DNA of 64,000 nt from the NCBI GenBank assembly GCA_013368375.1, contig JAACJP010000003.1, positions 1,984,001 through 2,048,000 of the forward strand. The letters are read 5' to 3'. This stretch comes from Tricholomella constricta. Lineage: Eukaryota; Basidiomycota; Agaricomycetes; Agaricales; Lyophyllaceae. A model generated the notes under the pieces. It saw only the letters and a program-made list of their open reading frames with translations, was not told where the DNA came from and made no database searches. Made by a program: the position numbers and the translations under genes. Of the stretch, positions 1 through 10,290 are shown piece by piece. How positions within the stretch are numbered: the stretch's first letter is position 1; each line of letters begins with the position of its first letter.

Positions 1-1191
1 GTCCTCTGTACGCGTCGATTCCCTCCCTTCCTCACGAACGCCATCGCTACTAGTCACCACCCTCGGTCAAAAGCGCCGGCCACCGTCGTCTCGTAGTCAA
101 AAGTGGGGGACGCCCCGCTCGAGACACGGTGTGCTCTGGTGTTACTTGTCGAGGTCACGTCAAACTCGGGACGACAAACTCTGGATTCAGCTTTAAACGA
201 GGACGAACGCTGTGCATCTTCCGCTGCTAGGCCCCGCAACCATATGCGGTGCTCATTAGGATCTGCGCGGCCTCCCGCCGTCTGGTACGGCAAGCCTCCT
301 CTTGGACATCGCTTTTTCCAGATGAAGTACGAGGATCGTGGACTCTTGGACCGTCGCTGCCTCGAGTGGGAACGGAATCGCGAATCTATTGCCGATAACT
401 ACTGGATCTTGACTGCTGCTGCTTGTATGGTATTTGGAGACGCCTCAGATTGCTGGATACTAGGACTGGACCGAAAATGAAGAAACTCTCTTATCTCATG
501 CTGCTGGATCTCGGACCTGGAAATTATATTGGACCCTGAACGAGGTGTTGGAGGTGACCCGTTTGTACTCTTTCATCTTATGACTACTATTTATTATTAT
601 TGTAAAATCTTCAAAGACTATCATATTTCTTTGACAAACTTTGAGCCATTGCGACTCTTCCTGTGCTCTGAGTGTCGAAAGTCTAAAACGAGAATACATA
701 TCCCGCTTGAGACGTGGCTCACTCGTTGATGCTGTGTGGAGTTAAAGCGGAACGACGTCCTCATGCACGAGCGGGGTTGCGACTTGCATGCAAGGCTGAC
801 AAAGGCATAAACAAATCCTCACGATCGCTGTAGACTCGAACCAGTACCTGTAGACCTTACGTTGAAATCAAAGACAGTCGTTTGATCACATACCTATTTT
901 GCGGTAGCGTTGATCGACTGTCATCAACTCTCGCAATTTCCTTAGGGACTGGTACGAGTCTACGATTGCTGATTCGCGCCAGAGAGTTTTTAGCACAGTT
1001 TATTCTGTAGTTCCTTGGAATTTAAATGAAGGGGCGCGATGTGGGCCAGGAGAGAACTTGCCGAGCTCGGGCAGAAATGGCAAGTTGGACACGCGTCAAG
1101 TTCAAACGCGAGCATGTGAGTATCATGTGACCAATGCCACTTTCCTGATCAGCTCGCCCGGCAAACATGGACCTCCTTCTGCACTCTCATT
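1..1191. other. Left-edge region, no recognisable gene
   Basis: One open frame on the plus strand (103-480, 125 codons) matches no family I know. It has no obvious exon partners, so I do not call it a gene. The stretch around 100-125 (ggacgcc followed by ccgctcgagac) resembles sequence near 20525-20550, and a shorter related run occurs near 700. This may mark a decayed dispersed repeat or the end of a gene lying left of the window. From about 730 to 1191 I see only the probable upstream region of the securin gene. Confidence 0.4.
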
Positions 1192-2751
1192 ATGCTGAGC
1201 TCTCGCCCAGTACCGCTGGGCATGGACTCTCATGTTTTACCGTCTAAAACTCCAGGGCGCAACAAAGCTAGGGCCGAAAATGCTGTTCCTATGACGGTCC
1301 ATGGCAAGGGGAAGGAGATGACCATACGCACCCCTTTTCCTGCCCAAAGTAAGTGCAAGTGATCAGAAGTTTGCAAGATTCTTTTAACGGCGTTTTTTAG
1401 AGGCTCAGAAGGATATTCAGACCACGCAGGCGCAAGGAAAGCCGGTTATATTGACCACACGCCCAAACGCCCGACCTCTAGGAGACAAGACGCCATTTCC
1501 GAACCGTGCACGCACCGAACAGTTTCAAACCCCTCTTCCGAAATTAGCCAAGTTCCCTGTCTTGTCATTGTTGGAGTCACAGACGCTGCTCCACCCCAAC
1601 AAGACGCCCGATTCTCAGCTTCGCCCAAGCTCGGCGAGAAAGCATGTTCGCGTCCCGAGGAGCGCCAGCAGAAGCTTCGAGACACCTGTCAATAACGGAA
1701 ACCACTGGGACGTTAGTGAGCTCAGTATCGTCATTCCTGAAGCCCAGAACCAGGAAACTCTGCCCGAGGACGATCATGATGAGATTGAGTACATGCCACC
1801 CAACAATTTAGGTGCAATCAGCAAATTCATTTGAATACGAGCAGTGACTTACATCCCTGTAGATCTCGCCTACCAGCCGCCGTTTGACTTTGAGTTACCT
1901 GACTATAAGAATGTTGGGAAGACGCTCATGAATCACGCCTATTCATACCCTTATGATGATTCCCCCGTCATCGAAATCGAGGTAAAGGAAGACGATGTAC
2001 AATTATCCACTTGGGATACATTGCCCTTGAAAGAGATAGGTGTGTTTTCACATCTCTCTCTTCTCGCCCGTTAGCTGACATTATCTTTGTTTCAGAAAGC
2101 GATGACCCATTCCACAAAGCTGTAGCACAGAAGAGTGCCATCACCCCTCCGTTAAAGTCTGCCCTGCCAAAACCAAGGATTGGAGGTGTAGTAAGTAGGC
2201 CGGTACCAGGGGCCCAGAAAGCCATTGCTGTCTCCCGACCTGCTGTAGCCACGCGCGTTCCTTCGTCAGCTATCCTCAAGCCCGCTAAGGATTTGCCCTC
2301 GCGACCTGGAACGTCCAACTCTGTCGTTCCCTCCACCAGATCAACGATCAGACCCAACACAGTAAGGAATGCCGCACTGAGCACCGCCCTCACTCCAGTT
2401 GCTCTAAAACCTCGGACGATCGGCGTCGTCCCTGCTCCACGCGCGCCCAAACCCCCTGCACGTTCTACCAGCGCCATCCCTTCCCGTCCAGCGACCGCCG
2501 CGGCGATTCGCAGCCGCATGCCGAGCACCACCGTGGCAGCGACCTCCGTGCGGCGGCCCGCTACTTCTACGTCGTCATACAAGACCACCCCAGCCAGCGC
2601 CTCCCTACGTTCCGCTTCGAGCAAGGTTGCTTCTGCGGTCAGAACACGCCCGGGAGCGCCAACGAACAGTGCTGTCGTGCAGCCGAGTGATTTGATCGTC
2701 CTGGTCGCTGGAGGGCTGGAACTCGATGACGACTTCCGGTTCGAGGTTTGA
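1192..2751 (+). CDS. cut2: Securin (Cut2/Pds1-like separase inhibitor)
   Basis: Securin holds separase inactive until anaphase and is then destroyed through the APC/C. Four exons (1192-1348, 1401-1811, 1863-2039, 2096-2751) join in frame to 466 codons, each with GT...AG borders. The diagnostic piece is the acidic DEIEYMPP motif encoded near 1783-1800, the conserved pseudosubstrate neighbourhood of fungal securins, followed by a YQPPFDFELPDY stretch. An SDDP motif opens exon 4. The C-terminus (LELDDDFRFEV) is acidic, and the middle is a basic Pro/Ser/Ala-rich low-complexity region, as in fission yeast Cut2. RPLG near the N-terminal third could be a destruction box and lies in the expected half. 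The family is recognised from short motifs because securins diverge fast. The start is the first ATG giving an open exon 1. Confidence 0.72.
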
Positions 2752-4092
2752 CCCCAGCCCTGCTTTGAGAAGGATTGTCATTCGAGAGCAAGTGTATTTT
2801 ATGTAATGTTGAATATCGATTTGTATGTAAGTGAACGCCGAAGCTGTCTGTATACGGATTTCTTGATGACGGGCCCTTCACCTGAAATAAACATCTTGGA
2901 ACCCAAATCTGTAAAGACTGTTGGCCATGGGTACCGGTGAGTCCATTCAATTACTTTTTCTTTGGCACTGATGGTCAGAGCTGAGCGCTGGGCGCTGACC
3001 ACCGATCTCCTCGATCCGCTGGGCGAAGATGATCGTCGCCGTGAATTGAGACGGCACAATGACGACAAAATATTTGAAGTTCTCTGCTGCCTTTGAGATG
3101 GCCTGTGTTCCTCTCCAGTTCTGGGAGCAAACCACAAGGTGCGTGAGCGACCGAACCAATGTCACTGCATTGCAGTCCTCGGGGTCAGTAACGCCACACG
3201 GCTATGCATTGCGCGCAGCCTCCCTCATCGAAATTCAACTGTGAGGCGCATCGAGGATCATCAGGTGAGTTGGGGAGGATAGCAGAGACGGTAGGCAAGT
3301 GAGTTTGGAACTGGACTTGAGCGACAATCGTCGAACGTGATGCGAGCGGATGAACGGGAAAAATATGGTCAGGTTCAGCGTGTTTCCCTATACGGCAAAA
3401 TTAACTATACTAGTACTTCGCGAAGACACAGCGAGGATAGCCTTGGCTTGCTGGAACGTCAGAGTGTCACCGATTCTGAGATACTTCATATGTGCTGTGA
3501 GGAAGCTTCGATTCTCAGAGCCGCATCTCACTGGCGTGGGATGCAGCCGTACAGAATGGGTTCAATCCTAAGTTACGAGTGTGGTCAGCACTAATCCCGG
3601 TGAGTTTATTTTGTGAGACTTCTTCGCACCAGTTCCGCTCATGTCGGGCGACGAGGACAAGTTGTCGAGCTGTCCACGCATCTGCTCTGGCAGCGGTCTC
3701 GAAGATAAGACGCTGCAGTTCTTCGGAGAAACAATCTGGCATGGTAAATTTGAGTCCCTTGGATAAGATGCTGGACTCTGGCATGAGGGTTATCGATGGA
3801 AAGCTTGAAACTTTGCGAGATCGTGACCTGAATCAAGGATACTTCGACTACTTGGACATTCTGGAGAGAGAGAAAAGCAGCTTCACAGAAAGGGGCATTG
3901 ACAAACTCACACAGACTTCACATCGTCCCCTTTCGATCTTTCAAACATCGGCTGGAGCACTCAGGGTGCAAGCATACTCTGATGTTACTTCCGCCAGACA
4001 CCAATAGGTCCAGTCGTTCGTAAGCCAAGCTAGAGAATTTTGCCTTCTGGTAGATACATGGAGCAAAGTAGTCCGAGTATCTAGTCAGGAAA
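2752..4092. other. Intergenic, no convincing gene
   Basis: Short open frames occur on both strands (for example 3059-3244 plus and 2947-3165 minus). None carries a recognisable domain or splices convincingly to a neighbour. From about 3820 the sequence begins to match the sequence starting near 7322, which is the outer edge of duplicated block A. Confidence 0.4.
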
Positions 4093-6480
4093 TTATCGGG
4101 TAGGGACACTGACGCTTTGTATCGTAGGTAGAGTAGTGAGCTCCAGAGGGCCGTTTGAGCCGTCTTGGATAGTCCCACCGGCCTTCATCATGTGAATCAA
4201 CATCCGGCTACATGCCGTCGTCGGTATGATAACGGACCACGTCGAAGCCAAAGGGAAGAGATCAGCTGGCCCAACCTGCCATATCATCGTGTTGAATAAA
4301 AGGACAACGAAGATGCTACAACAATTCTTTGTCAGTGTTCACCCGAAAGATTATATTTTTGAACGATCTTACCACACGAAAAAAAGTATGGAATCGCGGA
4401 GCACGAGGGAAATAATTCCCGAAGGAGACAGTGACGTTTTGCGAAGAGCTCGGAAATGTGTGAAGCCTTTGAATAGAACCAGGCACAACAGGATGAATTC
4501 GAATCCCATGTAGGGAATTCTGAGCAAGAAGCATTAGCATAGTTTGGAACAAGTTGCAAGAAAAATGAGACTATTACTCACTGCAACGCGTAGAGGTAGG
4601 TCGGGATTGGTGCAGCATTATTGACATAGCAGAGTGGTGTACCGGGAATTGCCATTTGTGGAGCAGTGGTTTCTGGCAGAATGGTTTTAGAATATTATCG
4701 TGTGCGGAAACGGCGTTCAACATACCGCTGTAACGTGCCCAGAGCCCCCCAATAATGAACATACCCGCTAACTCAGCTAAGAACAAAGCCGAGACCACCA
4801 AAATGACGATTTTGTCTACAGGAATGACTGTAAGTGAACAAGCCCGTGGTTTCGAGGTTCGTGGCTCTACTTCGATTGTATAGAGCATGCACACGAATTT
4901 GAAGAATGACTGTTAACGATGTCGTTTGTCTCAGCTTTGACAATTTTAACAGAAAAAAGACATACTCTCCACAATACCCATAATGAACAATGCTGGATAT
5001 GAGAAGGCTTTCAACAGGGCCGTAGGAAAATTGCACTCATCCCACATACCTGCCCAGAGGCCAAATTGTGTCCAAAAGGTACCTATATCGGCATCAGGGA
5101 TAAAGCGCGATCTTGATAATACGATGCGCACATCTGAGTTAATTGATGATGAATGAGTAGATTTTTCTTATCTATAAGATGCATGCGCACATAAAATCAG
5201 TCCGTTGCCCAACATCGACTGTGAAGAACATCAATATGACGAATAACGGTCAGCCTGAGGGGAAATGAGCGAGAGTTTACACACTGGCCATAGTGACAGC
5301 TGCGAAGACTCCGGCGAAATAACGATTCTATGAAGATTGAACTTTGGAGACAAGTTTTTGGGCTGATAGAAGAAAACTCACGATCAAAAACAGCACTTTA
5401 ATTGGCGTGAGTCGAGCTTTCTGCCGCGCGATTAGGCGGCACAAAAGGAGAGAAGGTACATTCAACAACGTACCCAAATATATTCCACCTAAAATAATCG
5501 GGCACGTTAATTGCCACAACAGACTACGCCACTTGAACAGACAGACCTCATCTTGAAATGTCAGAGCTACGTCGCCGGCGACAGTTGGCATACATTGTTG
5601 GACCGAGGAAAAACGTGACTGACCATACTCATAAACATAAAACGTCACAACACTGACTGACACGGGGTGAGATGGTTTCATCTCTGCGAAACGGCTCAAA
5701 CTTACCACTGGCATACTGGACAATAGTGTTGTGGTACCACACTGTTTCCAAGAGCTTAAGAGCGTCGTCGGGTGAGGCTGACATAGAAATGGGGGATTGG
5801 TAAGAAATCAATCGGCAAAGAGATAATTTATAGAGAGGATGTATGCGAACTGACAGGCCTGGATTTGCAACACTTCAGCATATTTGGTACCCTGCAAGAA
5901 TTGTCGTACTACTTCCTAGAGCGGCGTTCGATTGTCTTTGGAAACGTCGAGCCATTAATAAGTAAGATCGGTTGCCCTTCTTTTTTATGTGACGAAAAAG
6001 AAATACTCGCAATTGGGATAATGTATCCCATGACGGCGGGATTGGAGAGTAGTCATAAAGTCATCATCATGATGCCAGTGCTATAATTGCAATGGTATCA
6101 GTCCTGTGCGTAACGTTAGAAGCAGCTCTGACCACTATAATTTAAGCAGGAACTCGAGATTCAAGTTGATGACAGATGTGATTGAGGCCAGAACATTGGG
6201 CCTAGGTTGGAGATACCGTATGTGATTTTTTCGGAATTCTGTAGAGACGACTCGGAAGGCTAAGGCAAAGTCTGAGGCCAGAACGTGTAAACTCGAGAGT
6301 TCAGGTTTATGCCAGATGGCGGCAATAAAGATCGGCACTTTCTCCACAAGTAGGGGCCATAGATGGCTGATGAAGGAATTACGCAAATGAGAAGCGACGC
6401 ATGGGAACACGATCATAGGAACCAACTTCAACTTGTTTGACATGGAGTTTGACATAGAGCATAGCCTGGTAACACACGTG
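3820..6480. repeat. Segmental duplication, block A
   Basis: This block aligns by eye with 7322-11030 in the same orientation. Shared landmarks include the stretch after the gene stop (3840-3970 versus 7330-7470), every exon of the DUF6533 gene, and the upstream region with a shared attatgtatcccatga-like run (near 6018 and 10650). Block A lacks the mobile-element and mitochondrial insertion found in block B, so it preserves the older arrangement. Boundaries are approximate because the copies have diverged. Confidence 0.8.
4093..5784 (-). CDS. DUF6533 family seven-helix membrane protein, copy A
   Basis: Members of this basidiomycete-expanded family are multi-pass membrane proteins of unknown function. 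The start at 5784 opens with MSASPDDALKLLETVWYHNT. Short introns then join VSVVTFYVYEY, LTFQDE, VEYIW and KARLTPIKVLFLI, which together form the DUF6533 signature. In that signature an aromatic-rich helix is followed by F-x-DEVE-x-IW and then a K-x(5)-KVLFLxNRY helix. Later exons give NRYFAGVFAAVTMAS, FWTQFGLWAG and a conserved VILQIRVHALYNRS helix. The last exon (4287-4093) carries WQVGPADLFPLASTWSVIIP and ends PTR. I did not resolve every exon, and I saw no inactivating change in those I checked. It is probably the functional parent of copy B. Confidence 0.72.
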
Positions 6481-6514
6481 ACTATACTACCAGACGCGCA
6501 TCCGTTTCCTTGAG

Positions 6515-6947
6515 ACCGGTACAGGCCCCGGGAAGCTCCCATATATGTTTGTCGGAAAAATAGCGTATTTCAGGGTCCAAAAATAGCTTTTTTCCTGTCG
6601 GTACATTGCGTATTTGAGGCCCAGTGGCCCAGATCCTTGTCCCAATATTGCGTATTTGAGGGCCAGCGGCAAAAGAAAATTCCTCAGGGTAGGTTGTGCG
6701 ATCCTGTTTAGATAAGTTGGCAGCGCCCGGCATCTGTACAGATTATCTCTGGTCCGTTCGTTGAAATTCGATGCGTCATATTGCTTTTTTGTGAGGTGAA
6801 GGCCTGATACTCCACACGTGACATATATCTCATGAAAACCCTGTCGGACATTGCGTATTTTACGCCAGAAATATTGCGTATTTCGGGCCGATGTTGGGGG
6901 GTTTTGGCCGACAAACATATCCGGGAGCTTCCCGGGGCCTACCGGTA
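6515..6947. mobile_element. Terminal-inverted-repeat element (MITE-like) with target duplication
   Basis: A 419-bp unit (6522-6940) has inverted ends that match over about 40 bp. The left end begins CAGGCCCCGGGAAGCTCCC and the right end is its near-perfect complement. The 7-mer ACCGGTA flanks both sides (6515-6521 and 6941-6947), as expected for a target-site duplication. There is no transposase, so the element would depend on a donor in trans. The interior repeats a unit built on attgcgtattt followed by a GC-rich ggcc-type run, in at least four places. The CAG-type ends and a 7-8 bp duplication suggest a hAT-like MITE, but the superfamily is inferred. It lies at the junction between duplicated blocks A and B. 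Confidence 0.8.
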
Positions 6948-6980
6948 CTGACAGATAGGATCACTGCAAGGTCTGCTTTC

Positions 6981-7202
6981 TGACATTTCCTGCTTCTTGG
7001 CAGTTCCGTGTTTCAGTCAAACGAGTACAAAATACCCGCAAGACTGTAAATTGTTGATCAGTTGGCGCCTCAATTAAAGAAGGATCGAAAGGCGCCGGAG
7101 AGACTGGGGGCGCCAACTGATCGACAATTTACAGTTTTGCTGGTATTTTGTACTTGTCTGACTGAATCACGCACCAGAACTGTCAAGAAGCAGGAAATGT
7201 CA
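6981..7202. repeat. Long fold-back inverted repeat
   Basis: Two arms of about 90 bp (6981-7069 and 7109-7202) are imperfect reverse complements around a 39-nt loop. Both arms end at GGCGCC next to the loop. Transcribed from either strand this would form a long hairpin. It could be a fold-back transposon, a MITE, or the source of a small-RNA precursor. There is no open reading frame. It sits 34 bp to the right of the preceding element and left of block B. Confidence 0.8.
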
Positions 7203-7620
7203 AAATGTTGAGGCACCATTTGGGTACTCACGTCAAATTGTCATTGGCCTACGTTGCATAGATATGATCGGCGTCCACGTATCCTCCACATAATAAGAAC
7301 AGCCTTCAAGTAATTCGTTTGTGACATGTATCAAGGATATTTCGATGGCCTGAACATTCTGGAGAGAAAAAAAGTCAGCTTCACAACGAAGGGACATGGC
7401 GAACTCACAGACTTCATCTCATCCCCTTCCGATTGTTTAAATATCGGCTGAGGCACACCAAGGGTGCAAGCGTAATCTAGTTTTACTCCCGCGAGACACC
7501 AGCGAATATGGTCCAGTCGCACTTGTGTTTTATGTAAATATATCATGCGTAATTTGTGAAAACATTGGAAAATACATGGAGCAAAAGGTCCTCATGAAGT
7601 CAGAGTATCTGTTCAGGAAA

Positions 7621-9310
7621 TTACCACGTAGAGACACTGACGCCTTGTGTCGTAGCCAGAGTAGTGAGCTCTAGAGGACCGTTTGAGCCGTGTATAGTCC
7701 CACCAGCCTTCCGCATGTTGATCAACATCCGATTACATGCCATCGTCGGCATCACAATGGTCCACGCCGTAGCCAAAGGGAAGAGATCGGGTGGGCCAAC
7801 CTGCCATATCTTTGTGTTGCAAAAGAGGATGACGAAGATGCTAGAATAGTCATTTCTCAGTGTCTACCTTTTTGGAAGATACCTTATATTTTTCTGATCT
7901 TACCTCAAAAAATAAAGTACGGAATCGCGGAGGATGAGGGAAATGATTCGCGAAGGAGACAACGACATTTTGCGCAGAGCTCGGAAATGTGTCAGGCCTT
8001 TGAAAAGAACCAGGCACAACAAGATGAATCCAAATCCCATGTAAGGAATTCTGGGAGAGCGGCATCAGTATATTTTGGAACGAGTCGCGAGAATAATTAG
8101 ACTATCACTCACTGTAATGCGTGAAGGTAAGACGGAATTGGCGCACCATTGTTGACATAGCAGAGTGGTGTGCCGGGAATGGCCTTTGCCGGAATTTTAT
8201 CTGGCAGAAGGTGTTAATAAAGTGTCAACATGATCTGTCAAAATGGCGTTGAACATACCGCTGTTACGTGCCCAGAGCCCCGCAATAATGAACATACTCC
8301 CTATCTCGACTAAGAACAAAGCCGAGACTACCACAAGAACGATTTTGTCTATAGGAAGGGGACTGTTAATAAACGAAGACCATGGTATAGAGGCTCGCAG
8401 TACTTCGATTGTTTAGGGCATGTACACGAACTTGAAGAATGACTGTAAACTATGTTGTCAACTTCTACCTCAATATCAACAACAAAAATAAGACTTACTT
8501 TCCACATTGCTCATAAGGAACAATGCTGCTATGAGAAGATTTTAGCAGGACCATAGGGAAATTGAACTCATCACACATACCTGCCCAGGTGCCAAATTGT
8601 CCCCAAAAGATACCTATATCGACATCAGGTATGAAGCGCGGTCCTGATAATGCGATGCACACATCTGATGAAACGATAGATGAGTAAAAGTTTTTATCTA
8701 TGAGATGCATGCGTACATAAAGTCAGCCCGTTGCCCAACATGTACATCGACTGTAACGAACATGAATATGACAAATAACGGTAAGGGAAAATGAGTGAGA
8801 ATCTACATACTGGCCGTAATGACAGCTACAACGACCGCGGCGAAGTAACGGTTCTATAAAAGATTGTGGGTTCGGGGACAAGTTTTCGGGCTGATAGAAG
8901 AAAACTCACGATCAAAAAGAGTACTTTGATTGGCGTAATTCGAGCTTTCTGCAGTACAATGAGGCAGCGCAGAAGGAGAGGAGGTACACTCAACGACGTA
9001 CCCAAATGTATTCCACCTAAAAAAGTCGATTGCGTTTAGAACCATTACAAAACATGCCATCGAATGAAAAGACAGACCTCATCCTTCAATGTGAGAACTA
9101 CGTCGCCGGCGAAAGTTAGCGTACATTGTAGATCAAGGAAACACACTGACCAGAGTCATAAACATATAATGTCAGACCCGCGCTGACTGACATGGGGTTA
9201 GACGTTCCACCATTCTGCGAAAGGCTCAAGCTTACAACTGGCATACTGAATATAACAGTGTTGTGATACCACACTGTTTCCAGGAGTTTAAGGACGTCGG
9301 ATGATGCCAT
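7621..9310 (-). pseudogene. DUF6533 family membrane protein, copy B, probably broken
   Basis: This is a paralogue of the 4093-5784 gene with the same exon order. Recognisable pieces are MASSDVLKLLETVWYHNT at the start (9310), GLTLYVYDSG, VLTLKDE, VEYIW, KARITPIKVLFLI and a last exon with WQVGPPDLFPLATAWTIVMP ending at a TAA (7621-7623). Where copy A reads CACAACACTATTGTCCAG, copy B has two extra bases (near 9251-9262). This shifts the frame before the first intron unless another donor is used. Reading continues openly in later exons, so the lesion may be recent. I call it a probable pseudogene. Confidence 0.6.
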
Positions 9311-9520
9311 GAAATGGGGGATTGGTAAGAGAACCGATTGGCAAAGAGACAATATATAGAGAGCATGCATGCGAACTGAAGTTACAAGTCTGAGATTGCG
9401 CCATTGCACAGGAATCGATACCTTGCCAGAATATCACGGAAAGGTCATGTCAGTACCTGAGAGTGGCCTTCGAGTTGTCACCGGAACACTGAGCCATCAA
9501 GAAATAGGATGGTGCAAAAG

Positions 9521-9792
9521 TGTTGGGAGTCATTCCACTAAGCCACGCGGCTTAGTGGAATGACTCCCAACATAAAGTAAACCCGACCCATCTGGTCGGT
9601 GTCTACCCCCCTATGGTCCAACAATCGGCTGGCCGGTAAGTGCGTCGGGGTGATGTTACTCCATATTTAAGTAGTGGACCTAATTTGGGCTCAAAGGCTT
9701 ATGCCAGGATATTGCCACTATGGGGGGTCGAACTACCAACGCCTTGATGGGTCGTCGGGTTTACTTTATGTTGGGAGTCATTCCACTAAGCC
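9521..9792. mobile_element. Inverted-repeat element with a second partial end
   Basis: Positions 9549-9587 and 9754-9792 are perfect 39-bp reverse complements bounding a 244-bp unit without coding capacity. Immediately to the left, 9521-9544 repeats 24 bp of the right end and faces the left end across only 4 bp. The result is a near-perfect 52-nt palindrome centred near 9546. This looks like two head-to-head copies of which one kept only its end, or like a terminal rearrangement product. It directly abuts the mitochondrial insert on its right. Confidence 0.8.
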
Positions 9793-9995
9793 GCGTATTT
9801 ATATTTATTCTATTTTTATAATTAAAAAAATATAAATTATATTTAAAATAGAATTAAAAAAAAATTTTTATTTCTTAAATTAGGGGGAAAAATAAAAATA
9901 AAAATAATTAAAAGAGAAAGAAAAAAAAAAAAAAATAAAGTTTATTTGATATTAAAGTATGATTTATTTTATTTATTAACTAATTAAAGGTCTTA

Positions 9996-10218
9996 AAGTT
10001 ATAATTAATAGTACTGTAGGAGTATATTCTAATATTGGAGAACATCTTAATAATAAATATATACCAGCTGTAACTAGAGTAGCAGCATGCAGTAAAGCAC
10101 TTACAGGTGTAGGTGCTTCCATACTTCCAGGCAACCAAGAATGAAGAGGTATATTAGCACTTTTAGCTAAAGATCCACCTAATAATAATAAAGCTATTAA
10201 AGAAATAGCTGTTTCATT
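9996..10218 (-). pseudogene. nad5: nad5 fragment (NADH dehydrogenase subunit 5) in NUMT
   Basis: About 74 codons of mitochondrial nad5 are readable, with the complex I proton-channel motif [20 protein letters not shown] followed by [20 protein letters not shown]. The real protein is over 600 residues, so this is only a core segment. The reading stops matching nad5 after VLLIIT near 9996, perhaps at a mitochondrial intron border or an insertion breakpoint. Upstream it abuts the tRNA directly. A nuclear fragment of this kind cannot be functional. Confidence 0.9.
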
Positions 10219-10290
10219 CAAGGAGTAGAGGGTTCGAACCTCTGTCTGTAAAGTGTAAATTTACTGCTACAACCACTCAGCTAACCCCTT
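10219..10290 (-). tRNA. trnV: Mitochondrial-type tRNA-Val (UAC) inside NUMT
   Basis: A full cloverleaf can be drawn by hand. The acceptor stem AAGGGGT pairs with ACTCCTT. The anticodon stem GTAAA/TTTAC encloses the loop TTTACAC with anticodon TAC. The T stem AGAGG/CCTCT encloses the loop TTCGAAC. The discriminator base is G (10219). U33 and the T-loop are conserved. The surrounding sequence is mitochondrial, so the copy is probably silent in the nucleus. Confidence 0.85.

Noticed and set aside
60..130. Similarity to 20440-20550 as a possible paired LTR or dispersed repeat
   Set aside because: Resemblance is patchy and limited to short cores. No ends or target duplications can be defined.
2011..2090. 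Apparent alternative start for securin exon 4
   Set aside because: The segment is an intron with GT...AG borders. Using it would replace the conserved SDDP junction by unrelated residues.
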